NCBI GenBank assembly: GCA_013375455.1 | Contig: JABXJT010000071.1 | Span: 1-24,885, forward strand | DNA from: Candidatus Helarchaeota archaeon | Lineage (GTDB): Archaea; Asgardarchaeota; Lokiarchaeia; Helarchaeales; HEL-GB-A | Reading direction: 5' to 3' | DNA: 24,885 nt | Part shown: piece by piece, positions 1-7,321 of the stretch | How the letters are laid out: every line of letters starts with the position of its first letter | How positions within the stretch are numbered: position 1 is the stretch's first letter | Notes under the pieces: generated by a model | The model's database searches: none | What the model was told of the DNA's origin: nothing | What the model saw: only the letters and a program-made list of their open reading frames with translations | Position numbers and translations under genes: made by a program

Positions 1-8
1 GCTCTTTT

Positions 9-45
9 CCGACGAAAATTACGTGCCACTTATTAATTTCGTCGG
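9..45. repeat. Long imperfect hairpin at the window edge
   Basis: A 12-bp stem (CCGACGAAA-TTA paired with TAATTTCGTCGG, one bulged A) encloses a ~12-nt loop. A run of nine T lies ~20 nt downstream at 67-75. The T-run is what archaeal polymerases usually need to terminate, so the hairpin plus T-run may end a + strand gene lying left of the window. It could also be the end of a mobile element. I cannot tell which without upstream sequence. Confidence 0.45.
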
Positions 46-66
46 CAAGGGGAAAAAGAAAATTAG

Positions 67-75
67 TTTTTTTTT
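67..75 (+). terminator. T9 tract, probable archaeal terminator
   Basis: Nine consecutive T residues lie ~100 nt before the aIF1 start and ~20 nt after the hairpin at 9-45. T-tracts on the non-template strand are the main intrinsic termination signal in archaea. This one would end a + strand transcript entering the window and separate it from aIF1. Confidence 0.4.
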
Positions 76-175
76 GTCAAATTAGGATTTTAAAATCCCT
101 CAATTTCCAAAATTTTTTTAATTGAAGAACTTCTGATTATCTATATCAAACAATTAAAATGGAGTTTTAAACTAA

Positions 176-484
176 GTGGATAATATCTGCCCGAAATGTA
201 GTTTACCCAAAGAGCTTTGTATATGTGAGCAAATCTCGAAAGAAGAAACCGTTATTAAGGTGAAGATACAGAAGCGCCGTTACGGACGGAAAGTTACCGT
301 CATTGAAGGTCTTGATGCGAGCGAAGTCAATTTAACAGATCTCCTTTCAAAATTAAAGAGTGCAAATGCGTGTGGAGGAACCGTTAAGAGAAACAATCTT
401 GAATTACAAGGAGATCATCGGCGTCAGATCCGAAAATTATTAATTAAATGGGGCTTCCCTGGGGATAATATTGTCATTCAATAA
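176..484 (+). CDS. Translation initiation factor aIF1 (SUI1 family)
   Basis: This 102-residue protein is the archaeal counterpart of eIF1/SUI1. It binds the small ribosomal subunit near the P site and helps initiator tRNA and start-codon selection. The N-terminus has the archaeal Cys pattern CPKCSLPKELCIC (residues 5-17), which can hold a zinc ion. The SUI1 fold follows, with KIQKRRYGRKVTVIEGLD (about 31-48), the CGGTVK loop (about 66-71) and a basic C-terminal region containing IRKLLIKWGF (about 85-94). Length is typical of the family. The start is GTG at 176, with GGAG at 161-164 placed 11 nt upstream. It heads a + strand row of information genes (radical SAM 1, rpoP) and may share their transcript, although the 73-nt gap also leaves room for a separate promoter. 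Identification is firm. Confidence 0.95.
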   Translation: MDNICPKCSLPKELCICEQISKEETVIKVKIQKRRYGRKVTVIEGLDASEVNLTDLLSKLKSANACGGTVKRNNLELQGDHRRQIRKLLIKWGFPGDNIVIQ

Positions 485-557
485 AAACTTTTCGAATTAC
501 TCTCATATTTAGGCTCAATCAAAAGAAATCTATTCTTTTTTATAGAAAGGTAATTCA

Positions 558-2168
558 ATGAAGATTCTAATCGTTGATGCCTTAGGTTCTGAACGGGGTT
601 TCCGCCGGTTCACACGAGATGTCATTGGTGCGGGACCACGAATGGTTGCTGGGGTCCTAGATACATTTGGAATTGAATCTCAAATAATCACCGCTGAACA
701 GTTTCTCCTAAAAAACAAGCCCAGAATTGCAGCTGATCATCTATTAGTTAGTGCCATGACAATGGATTATCCCGCCGTGAAACGAATAATTAAGAAATGG
801 AACAAGTTACCACAAATAACTAAAAATGATTCAGTAAAACTGCTAGGTGGACCAATTACAGCAGCTTCATCTAACATTTTGTTAAATTTAGACTTCGATA
901 TTGGAATCATTGGAGAAGCAGAAGGTACATTAACTGATTTAATTCAACATGGACTTTTCCAAGGTGGTTTGCATTCTAATGAACTCGAATTAATTAATGG
1001 AATCGTGTTTCGCTCTCAAAATGATATAATTGAAAATCCAAAACGCCCCTATCTATCTAAAGAACGACTGAATTCTTTCCGAGCATCTACAAAACACGTG
1101 CAAGACTACCCATTTTACCGAGCTGCACGTGTATTTGTTGAATGTGTCCGTGGATGTTCCAATTTCCAACGAACAAAACTTCAATTACCCGATGATCGAA
1201 TGTGTAATGATTGTGGTACTTGTTCTGCCTCCGATCTCGCAAAACGAATGGATTGCCCTCTTGAAATTCCACCTGGCTGTGGATATTGCTCCGTCCCTTC
1301 GCTCTATGGCCCCCCTCGAAGCCGATCATTTCAAAACATTACCACTGAAATTGAGGAATTGATTGCATTAGGTGTAACTCGAATCAATTTAGGTGCGAGC
1401 GATTTTTTGGACTATCAACGAGATGAACTGGTTGCCCCTAAACCATTAACCGATCCAACATTTCCACCCTCCAACTATAGAGAAATTGAGAGATTACTCT
1501 CAAAATTGGCTAATCTCATATCTGGAACTGATGTTCATATATTTATAGAAAACATTAAGGCATCTTTATTTACTGAACAAGCTGCATCTTTAATTGCCTC
1601 TTATCTTCCCAATACCGTTTTATCAATAGGGGCTGAAACAGGTTCTAAAATTCACTCGAAACTACTAGGACGGTCATCTCCCCCTCAAGAGGTGTTTAAT
1701 GCAATAAAAGTCGCGAAGAAACACGGCTTACGAGTTCACGTTTATTTTATTCATGGTTTACCGGGACAAACTTTACAGTCTGCCATCCAGACCCGTAATT
1801 TCATGAAAAAAGTCGCACGAGAGGGAGTCGAAAAAATCACTGTTTACAAGTTTAAACCGTTACCTTTATCAGCCTTTGAGGATGTTCCGATGCCCCCATC
1901 GGCGCCAGATGATAAAGCGAGTGAAATTATCGCCAACACTGCCATACAGATCAACCGCGAAAAGAAAGAAGGCTACCTCGGCACTATGGAACGTGTTATT
2001 GTCAGTGAATTATCAAAACAAGATAAAACAAAAGCAATTGGGTATCCTCTTCGTGGTGGACCAACCATTCTTATTGATAATGCTGCAAAATTTCTCAATA
2101 AAATTGTAAACGTGAAAATTAATAAAGTTCTTTCAGATAAACTGGTGGGCGGAACAATAACTTTTTAA
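558..2168 (+). CDS. Archaeal radical SAM protein with TRAM-like C-terminus and Cys-rich insertion
   Basis: A 536-residue radical SAM enzyme of the archaeal type that has an N-terminal B12-binding-like Rossmann region (residues 1-185, e.g. KLLGGPIT, IGIIGEAEGTL) before the SAM domain. The cluster region is unusual: eight cysteines at 196, 200, 216, 219, 222, 233, 241 and 244. The final GCGYC supplies two ligands and C200 or C233 the third. The remaining cysteines could hold a second iron-sulfur cluster. The SAM barrel continues through SIGAETGS and VYFIHGLPGQT. Residues ~470-536 resemble a TRAM RNA-binding domain. The ATG at 558 has AAAGGT at 545-550. It lies between aIF1 and rpoP, which suggests an RNA- or translation-linked modification, but the substrate is unknown. 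It resembles the protein at 20832-22403 in overall architecture. I am confident of the superfamily, not the reaction. Confidence 0.85.
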   Translation: MKILIVDALGSERGFRRFTRDVIGAGPRMVAGVLDTFGIESQIITAEQFLLKNKPRIAADHLLVSAMTMDYPAVKRIIKKWNKLPQITKNDSVKLLGGPITAASSNILLNLDFDIGIIGEAEGTLTDLIQHGLFQGGLHSNELELINGIVFRSQNDIIENPKRPYLSKERLNSFRASTKHVQDYPFYRAARVFVECVRGCSNFQRTKLQLPDDRMCNDCGTCSASDLAKRMDCPLEIPPGCGYCSVPSLYGPPRSRSFQNITTEIEELIALGVTRINLGASDFLDYQRDELVAPKPLTDPTFPPSNYREIERLLSKLANLISGTDVHIFIENIKASLFTEQAASLIASYLPNTVLSIGAETGSKIHSKLLGRSSPPQEVFNAIKVAKKHGLRVHVYFIHGLPGQTLQSAIQTRNFMKKVAREGVEKITVYKFKPLPLSAFEDVPMPPSAPDDKASEIIANTAIQINREKKEGYLGTMERVIVSELSKQDKTKAIGYPLRGGPTILIDNAAKFLNKIVNVKINKVLSDKLVGGTITF

Positions 2169-2226
2169 TTAAAATTGGATTTAGTTTATCACTACTATGT
2201 GTGAAGTTTGGAGTTGAATAAATAAA

Positions 2227-2373
2227 TTGGCCCCATATCGCTGCGGACGTTGTGGAAAAGAAGTGACCAAGAAAGGCTTAGAATCACTTCCTGGTGTGAA
2301 ATGCCCTCATTGTGGGTTTCGCATTTTATATAAGCAACGCCCACCAATTGTTCAAAAATTAAAAGCCCGTTAA
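2227..2373 (+). CDS. rpoP: DNA-directed RNA polymerase subunit Rpo12 (RpoP)
   Basis: This 48-residue protein matches archaeal Rpo12, the equivalent of eukaryotic Rpb12, a small zinc-ribbon subunit that helps assemble the Rpo3/Rpo10 part of RNA polymerase. Visible features are YRCGRCGKEV (C6, C9), then KCPHCGFRILYKQRPPIVQK (C26, C29), ending LKAR. The two CxxC pairs form the zinc site, and ILYKxRPP followed by a KAR end is diagnostic. The start is TTG at 2227: GGAG lies at 2210-2213 and an in-frame TGA at 2215 rules out any start further upstream. It follows radical SAM protein 1 with a 58-nt gap. A degenerate copy of its last codons lies downstream at 2568-2609. Confidence 0.95.
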   Translation: MAPYRCGRCGKEVTKKGLESLPGVKCPHCGFRILYKQRPPIVQKLKAR

Positions 2374-2390
2374 AAGAGATCGTCGAACCT

Positions 2391-2454
2391 TTATTCTGCG
2401 TGGACTGCCAGTACTTCCACATCAACCCCTTATTCTGCTTGGACTGCCAGTACT
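2391..2454. repeat. Pair of 25-bp direct repeats, 39-bp period
   Basis: TTATTCTGCGTGGACTGCCA followed by GTACT at 2391-2415 recurs at 2430-2454 with one mismatch. The 39-bp period is a multiple of three. Read on the + strand, the repeats give FCVDCQY and FCLDCQY in one open frame that has no start codon other than a GTG at 2400. The pair lies in the spacer behind rpoP and is the only structured element there apart from the rpoP-tail copy. Confidence 0.7.
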
Positions 2455-2567
2455 GCCTCAAGAGGCTGGGGAGCGCCTGGCATAAGACGCTGACGAACCA
2501 ATATTCCCTTTAATGATAATTCCGCAAAAAAATTAATAACCCCTTAACAAGCAGATAAATATCTTAA

Positions 2568-2609
2568 AAGCGATTCATCATCGTGCAAAAACTAAAAGCC
2601 CGGTAAAAC
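2568..2609 (+). pseudogene. Degenerate second copy of the rpoP 3' end
   Basis: Codons from 2583 read Val-Gln-Lys-Leu-Lys-Ala-Arg-stop, exactly the end of Rpo12. At the DNA level 23 of 26 bases match 2350-2375. The three differences are all third-base or synonymous (GTT/GTG, TTA/CTA, CGT/CGG). Upstream, AAG CGA TTC ATC ATC corresponds loosely to the KQRPPI segment, and a TAA at 2565-2567 ends the frame. So only about 13 codons of a second rpoP tail survive. Synonymous differences mean this copy once evolved under protein-level selection, or came from a related genome. It is not a recent local duplication. Confidence 0.65.
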
Positions 2610-2664
2610 CCTCTTTTTTCTTAATCGAAAAAAATTCATATAGTTTTAGACTTATTGTTGAAAT

Positions 2665-3189
2665 ATGTCAGTAGGAATAAGGTTTCAGGTTCTGCCGGAA
2701 GAACTTGAAGTCCGTGTTAAAACCGCATTAAAGGCACTTGTAGATGGGAAAATTACAGATATACAAGTTGCTATGTTCTTTTTTAAGTATTTTTTTCAAA
2801 GACTAGAACCGATGTATAGAGATAATCAATCAGCCGCCAATACTATTCAAGAAGCGGTCAAAAATCAATTCGTTGGATTAATAGTGCCAAATCTTGTCGA
2901 AGTAACACTCTATATTAATACCATTGATGATATGGAATTCACTAAAGGAGTAGCTTTTAAAACGCCTATATTAGATTTTAAAAACCTCCAAGTCGTTGAA
3001 GATGTAGTTCTCGCACGGATAACACTTGCCGAAACTCTAATGAACAAAAAAGTAAAAGTGAGAAAAATAGCAAAGATATTAAGATGGCTCGCCCCTATTG
3101 CCACCATCCAAACAGAGGAAATGCTGCAAAAGGTGCGCGAAGAAGACATCTCCATTCTGGATCGTCTAGTCCGAGAGTTGGGTTATTAA
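2665..3189 (+). CDS. 174-residue SCP2-like protein, paralogue 1
   Basis: I do not recognise a named family with certainty. The protein is soluble, with no signal peptide or membrane segment. It shares length and layout with the protein at 5469-5993. Shared features are an aromatic helix AMFFFKYFFQRL (about residues 36-47; AEFFFRYFFQRL in the paralogue), a KVKVRKIAKI...LAPI segment (about 129-145) and an ending DRLVRELGY. The pattern of beta-strand region, then hydrophobic helix, then KVK-rich strand, resembles a divergent SCP2 (sterol-carrier) fold, which binds hydrophobic ligands. That is inference. The start is ATG at 2665, and no strong ribosome-binding site is visible. It opens a + strand group with the MBL hydrolase (38 nt downstream) and the coiled-coil SCP2-like protein. 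Confidence 0.6.
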   Translation: MSVGIRFQVLPEELEVRVKTALKALVDGKITDIQVAMFFFKYFFQRLEPMYRDNQSAANTIQEAVKNQFVGLIVPNLVEVTLYINTIDDMEFTKGVAFKTPILDFKNLQVVEDVVLARITLAETLMNKKVKVRKIAKILRWLAPIATIQTEEMLQKVREEDISILDRLVRELGY

Positions 3190-3227
3190 TTTAATTTGAA
3201 ATTTATAATTAGGAGTTTTATTCTCAA

Positions 3228-4118
3228 ATGTTTCAAGAAATTATCGACAAGGTATGGTTTATCCCAAGCAAGGACTATGGGAGGTATCCCTATGCAAATT
3301 CTCTTTTCATAAGCGACCAGAAAAAACTCTTAATTGATACAGGTTTTGGAAAACGCGGTATCAAGAAACTCATAAAAACTTTTGGCGAACCAGATATCAT
3401 TCTCTATTCCCATGCACATGAAGATCACGTTCCAGCCGAAAATTTATTCCCAACGGCTAAAAAGTATATTCATCCGAATGATAAGTTAATGGCAACTTCC
3501 GAAGAAGAACTATATCGAATTTATGGTCTATCTGATAAACGTGAATTCCTAAAACTCGTCGCAACTTATTACAAATCTTTTCATTATCGCCCCCTAACCA
3601 GTGTAGAAACCTTTAATGATAAACAAATCTTTAATTTGGGAAGCGTTCAAGTTAAAGTTCTATATTCACCAGGTCATTCAGCTGGGCATTGCTGTTTTGA
3701 AATCCTTGATGAATCTCTTGTTTTTTCGAGTGATATCGATCTGACTTCTTTTGGTCCTTGGTATGGAGGATTAGATTGCGATATCAATGATTTTAAGAAC
3801 TCAATAGAAGCAGTTATAAGAAAATCCCCCAAAACGATTCTCACAAGCCATAAAGGAATGTTTCAAAATGATGCAGTTAGAGATAATTTGAGCCAGTATC
3901 TTTATAAATTCCAGGAACGCGAAGAAAAAATCCTATATTCTCTTGAAAAGGAGCAGACGTTAGAAGAATTAACATCTCACGCCCTAATTCATGGTAAATT
4001 TGTAGAACCTAAAGAATTTTTTATTACTGCGGAACGTATAATGCTCGAAAAACACCTTGTTATATTACTGGAAACAAATAAATTAGAGCTCTATCACGGC
4101 CGATTTAGAACCCTTTAA
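3228..4118 (+). CDS. Metallo-beta-lactamase-fold hydrolase
   Basis: A 296-residue MBL-superfamily hydrolase, probably cytoplasmic. All metal ligands are present: HAHEDH (H62, H64, D66, H67), GHSAGH (H150), SSD (D169) and TSHKG (H208), which fits a two-metal, usually zinc, centre. After the catalytic domain come about 80 residues of mostly helical sequence (QTLEELTSHALIHG...), like the winged-helix tail of LACTB2-type or glyoxalase II-like members. Substrates in this superfamily include thioesters, phosphodiesters and lactones, and the sequence does not show which applies here. The ATG at 3228 has AGGAG at 3211-3215, and a TATA-like ATTTATAATT lies at 3201-3210. It sits between the two 174-residue paralogues. 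Confidence 0.85.
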   Translation: MFQEIIDKVWFIPSKDYGRYPYANSLFISDQKKLLIDTGFGKRGIKKLIKTFGEPDIILYSHAHEDHVPAENLFPTAKKYIHPNDKLMATSEEELYRIYGLSDKREFLKLVATYYKSFHYRPLTSVETFNDKQIFNLGSVQVKVLYSPGHSAGHCCFEILDESLVFSSDIDLTSFGPWYGGLDCDINDFKNSIEAVIRKSPKTILTSHKGMFQNDAVRDNLSQYLYKFQEREEKILYSLEKEQTLEELTSHALIHGKFVEPKEFFITAERIMLEKHLVILLETNKLELYHGRFRTL

Positions 4119-4311
4119 ATTTTCCCACATTTTTCCTTATTATATAAAAAACTTTCAAAAAATTAAGTGAATCATCTTTATCTCGTGTTTTACGTCTTCT
4201 CCGAAATGGTTAATTAGTTCAGCTAAGAACATATATATCAAAGCTTCTATAATCATAGAGTAACTATAAAAGAATGAAGGGAATTTTTCATATTAGGTTT
4301 GATTTTTTTGG

Positions 4312-5433
4312 GTGAATGACATGCCTGAAGAGCCTGAAGAGCCAGAAGAACCTGAAATGTTTGAAGAATCAGAAGAACCTGAAGTGTTTGAAGCGTCAGA
4401 AGAACCTGAAGAACCAGATCGCGGAATCTGGAGAAATCTTGCGGATGCTACTAAATCAGAAGAAGAATTGCCTAAAGCTGAAGATTTCGTTGAAGGCCCC
4501 CTTCCTGAAACTCTTGAAGAGATTGAAGAACGCGAAAGAAAATTAGAAGCAGCAAAAAGGGCGGAAGAAGCTAAAAGAATCGAAGAAGAAAGACGATTGG
4601 AAGAAATTAGAAGAGAAGAAGAAGCACGAAGAAGATTTGAAGATCAAGCACGAAGAATAGCTGAAGAGGAAGCACGAAAAAGGGCAGAAGCGGTTAGATG
4701 GGCCGAAGAAGCTAGGATAGCTGAAGAAGCTAGGAAAGCTGAAGAAGCGAGGAGAGCTGAAGAAGTGGGAAGAGCTGAAGAAGCGAGGAGAGCTGAAGAA
4801 GTGGGAAGAGCTGAAGAAGCGAGGAGAGCTGAAGAAGCGGGAAGAGCTGAAGAAGCGAGAAGAGCTGAAAAAGCTAGAATAGCTGAAGAAATACGTAGAA
4901 AAGAAGAAGAAGCCAGAATTGCCCTGGCACAAGCTCAAAGAGCAGCAGAAGAGGCAAAAAAAGCAGCAGAAGCTAAAATGATTAAAGAAATAAAAAAAGC
5001 GGAACCAAGCTACGCCCCTGAAAGTGAAAATCTTCTTTTAAAGGGATTAATCAATTTACTCCAACCTGCTCTAGATATTAAAATGGAACAAAAGCGTTAC
5101 CAACGATGGATCAAGGGATGGGACAAAGCTATCGAAATGCATATTGTCGGCGAAGGTTACACCTATGTCTTGATTAAGGATGGAAAAATGTCTGCTGCCC
5201 TTGGAAAAGCACCAAAAGAGCCGGAAATCGTGCTTGAAGGTGAATACGAGACAATTACGAACTATTTGAATGGAGAATTAGATCCAATTTTAATGTTCTT
5301 TGATTTCGTCCTGCTGCGGAAAGTACGACTTGTTAAAGGACTTGAAATAAAATTAACTAGTTTTTTTGATGGAAGCCTCTTCAGACAGGCAAGGGTGCTT
5401 TATAAAATAGATAAAATCTTGAGAATTAGATAA
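4312..5433 (+). CDS. Coiled-coil/charged-helix protein with C-terminal SCP2-like domain
   Basis: A 373-residue protein in three parts. Residues 1-35 are an acidic Pro-Glu repeat (EEPEEPE). Residues ~68-225 are a long charged helix built from EEARRAEE-type repeats, probably a coiled coil or single alpha-helix. Residues ~235-373 form an SCP2-like domain, with YTYVLIKDGKMSAALGKAP, EPEIVLEGEYETI, LNGELDPILMFFDFVLLRKV and KGLEIKL matching the ligand-pocket layout of sterol-carrier domains. No signal peptide is seen. It may tether a lipid-binding domain to a partner through the helix. GTG at 4312 is the longest start. ATG at 4321, nine bases later with GGTG just before it, is equally possible. A 36-bp tandem repeat lies inside the helix. 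The next gene, 5469-5993, starts 35 nt on. Confidence 0.7.
   Translation: MNDMPEEPEEPEEPEMFEESEEPEVFEASEEPEEPDRGIWRNLADATKSEEELPKAEDFVEGPLPETLEEIEERERKLEAAKRAEEAKRIEEERRLEEIRREEEARRRFEDQARRIAEEEARKRAEAVRWAEEARIAEEARKAEEARRAEEVGRAEEARRAEEVGRAEEARRAEEAGRAEEARRAEKARIAEEIRRKEEEARIALAQAQRAAEEAKKAAEAKMIKEIKKAEPSYAPESENLLLKGLINLLQPALDIKMEQKRYQRWIKGWDKAIEMHIVGEGYTYVLIKDGKMSAALGKAPKEPEIVLEGEYETITNYLNGELDPILMFFDFVLLRKVRLVKGLEIKLTSFFDGSLFRQARVLYKIDKILRIR
4741..4866 (+). repeat. 36-bp tandem repeat coding EEARRAEEVGRA
   Basis: Three near-identical 36-bp units (4741-4776, 4777-4812, 4813-4848) and a half unit (4849-4866) encode alternating EEARRA and EEVGRA or EEAGRA. Units 1 and 2 are identical at the DNA level over 36 bp. 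The low divergence indicates recent in-frame expansion, so the helix length may vary between strains. Confidence 0.85.
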
Positions 5434-5468
5434 ATCTATTTTAATATCTTTTTTCATAGGGGAATATT

Positions 5469-5993
5469 ATGGCAATTTCAATGACCTTTAATGAATTAAC
5501 CCCTGGGCTTCGCGAACGCGGCATTCGCTTCTTTAAAGCCATTGAAAGGAGGGAAGTGAGTGGGAAAATTGCAGCTGAATTCTTCTTTAGATACTTCTTT
5601 CAACGATTGTTGATAATGTTTGAAGATGCGCCGGAGAAACTCGATATCATTGCGCAGTATTCATTCGGTAATACGTGTATTTTCGCCGTGAGGAACTTGT
5701 TCCAGGTCACTGCATTCTTAAAATCGTTCAAGGAAATACCTGTCTCCGAGGATTTCGACCGGAATGCTCCAAAGCTCACCTTCGATAATGTTTGGACTAT
5801 ATTCGAGATCATCGCCAGTGACACCACCTTCGTCGATGCTGTCTTGAAACAACGGGTTAAAATTGATAAGATGGCCGCACTGGCTAAGATTTTCGCCCCC
5901 ATAGAAGCCCTACATATGAAAGACCGGCTCTTTGCTATTAGGGATCAAGACATGCAATTGCTCGACCAGATTTTGAAGGAACTCGGATTCTAA
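5469..5993 (+). CDS. 174-residue SCP2-like protein, paralogue 2
   Basis: Same length and layout as the protein at 2665-3189: helix AEFFFRYFFQRL (about residues 36-47), RVKIDKMAALAKIFAPIEAL (about 128-147) and an LDQILKELGF end. Overall identity is modest, so the duplication is old. No catalytic motif, signal peptide or membrane segment is visible. By analogy with the neighbouring SCP2-like domain I infer a small hydrophobic-ligand or partner-binding protein. The ATG at 5469 has AGGGGA at 5458-5463. It follows the coiled-coil protein by 35 nt and is probably cotranscribed. Codons such as GTC, TTC and ATC are more frequent here than in paralogue 1, giving a higher GC content. Confidence 0.6.
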   Translation: MAISMTFNELTPGLRERGIRFFKAIERREVSGKIAAEFFFRYFFQRLLIMFEDAPEKLDIIAQYSFGNTCIFAVRNLFQVTAFLKSFKEIPVSEDFDRNAPKLTFDNVWTIFEIIASDTTFVDAVLKQRVKIDKMAALAKIFAPIEALHMKDRLFAIRDQDMQLLDQILKELGF

Positions 5994-6050
5994 TTGTAGT
6001 AGTTTGTATGAATTGGGTGTGATGAAACGTTAAAGGTTAATCATTTAATT

Positions 6051-7262
6051 CTATACGAGTATAGAATACGGGTGTAACCCCACACCCTCTATCCCATCCG
6101 CCGTGAAGGCATTTGGGACTGCTTTTCGTTTAATGTTGTAGCCACCATTGACATCCGCATTAATTAGCGTACCATTACTCGCTTTGAATAGCCCCCGACT
6201 GATCCTACGCCCTAAATAATTGTCGTGATGTCGGATGGGTTCATTATCTAGAAAACTACATTTTGAGGTGTGCCCCTCATCTTCGAGGAGAACGGTATTA
6301 CCGATTAATGCGGCTTTGTATTGAAGCTGCTGTATCAATCGGCGAAAGGGGAGGCTGACGAAGTTTTGGTTGTTCCGCCTTCCAATTTTAATTCGCTGTT
6401 TCCACCCGGCATTATACCCAATTATAATCGTTCCAAAGTTATATTTTATACAATAATCAAGAATTTTCCGGGAGACTTTGTGAAAATAATCAATGATTTT
6501 ATTATTTCGCTTCAGGATTAACCGTTGGAGCCGTTGCGTTTGTCTTTTTATCCCCTGCTTACCGCTAATTGCTTGTAAGCGCGAGCGTTCTTTATTGTAA
6601 TACTGATTAATAGACTTCACAACCCCACCTTTAATAACAAAAGGCGCGAGCCCTGCGTTATTTACAACAGTTACAAGGTTGTTCAATCCTAAATCGATTG
6701 TTATAAGCCGATTTCTGTCCAGCCCCAAATCCTGCGGCTCGAATTCGTAAATAATTTCTACGGTATAACGGTGACCCCGAGGTAAAATCCTCACTTGATG
6801 GATCTTACGGGTAATGCGGGTCTTAATGGGCGGAAGGATCTGTTTTGGAAAGAGGAGATATCCCCCCCTTACACGACATTGCTGGTTAGTGAAAATGAGT
6901 ATGGATTCGCCATTTTTCGGTTTGTAACGGGGTAGAGCTGGACGTGCGGGATATTTTTGTGGGTTTTTTCTCCAATCCTTCAGCGCTCGAAAAAAAGACT
7001 TCCAATTTCTATCCAGTAGGATTAAAATTTGTTGAGAGGTCTGGCTGGGTAATGCACGATATGCTGCAGTTTGGTTTAATAACCTATTCAATTCATTGTA
7101 CCTATACCAATGACAATCCTGAAAAAACTGTTGGCGGATGGTATAGTTTGCTAAATTATACAAATTCTTGGCTTGGTGGCAGAGTTGCGACAGTATGTTA
7201 GTTTTTCTGAGTTGAATTCGTTCGGTAAGCCGCATTAAGTTTCTGAAAGGATCCCAAAACAT
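6051..7262 (-). CDS. tnpB: TnpB (IS605 OrfB family) RNA-guided nuclease, stand-alone
   Basis: A 403-residue TnpB of IS200/IS605-type elements. Homologues are RNA-guided DNA endonucleases that cut the empty donor site and so favour element retention. Catalytic RuvC residues are intact: D190 in TIDLGLNNL, E329 in EDEGHTSKCS and D370 in NADVNGGYNI. The zinc ribbon is reduced: of the usual two CxxC pairs only C335 remains, in SKCSFLDNEPIRHH, with RGLFKASNGT where the second pair would be. This cysteine-poor form is, to my knowledge, a recurring TnpB subgroup and not decay. The length is normal and there is no frameshift. No TnpA transposase gene is visible nearby, so mobility would need one in trans. 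Start ATG is at 7262. Confidence 0.9.
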   Translation of the reverse strand: MFWDPFRNLMRLTERIQLRKTNILSQLCHQAKNLYNLANYTIRQQFFQDCHWYRYNELNRLLNQTAAYRALPSQTSQQILILLDRNWKSFFRALKDWRKNPQKYPARPALPRYKPKNGESILIFTNQQCRVRGGYLLFPKQILPPIKTRITRKIHQVRILPRGHRYTVEIIYEFEPQDLGLDRNRLITIDLGLNNLVTVVNNAGLAPFVIKGGVVKSINQYYNKERSRLQAISGKQGIKRQTQRLQRLILKRNNKIIDYFHKVSRKILDYCIKYNFGTIIIGYNAGWKQRIKIGRRNNQNFVSLPFRRLIQQLQYKAALIGNTVLLEDEGHTSKCSFLDNEPIRHHDNYLGRRISRGLFKASNGTLINADVNGGYNIKRKAVPNAFTADGIEGVGLHPYSILV

Positions 7263-7321
7263 TTAAATCTACTCCATTACCAATGTAAGTTTAAAGTGAT
7301 GATCATGTACTCCAAGCTGGA

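Noticed and set aside
4543..4938. Long - strand frame rich in Phe and Ser opposite the charged helix.
   Set aside because: It is a mirror of the GAA/AGA-rich repeat on the + strand, with no plausible protein features of its own.
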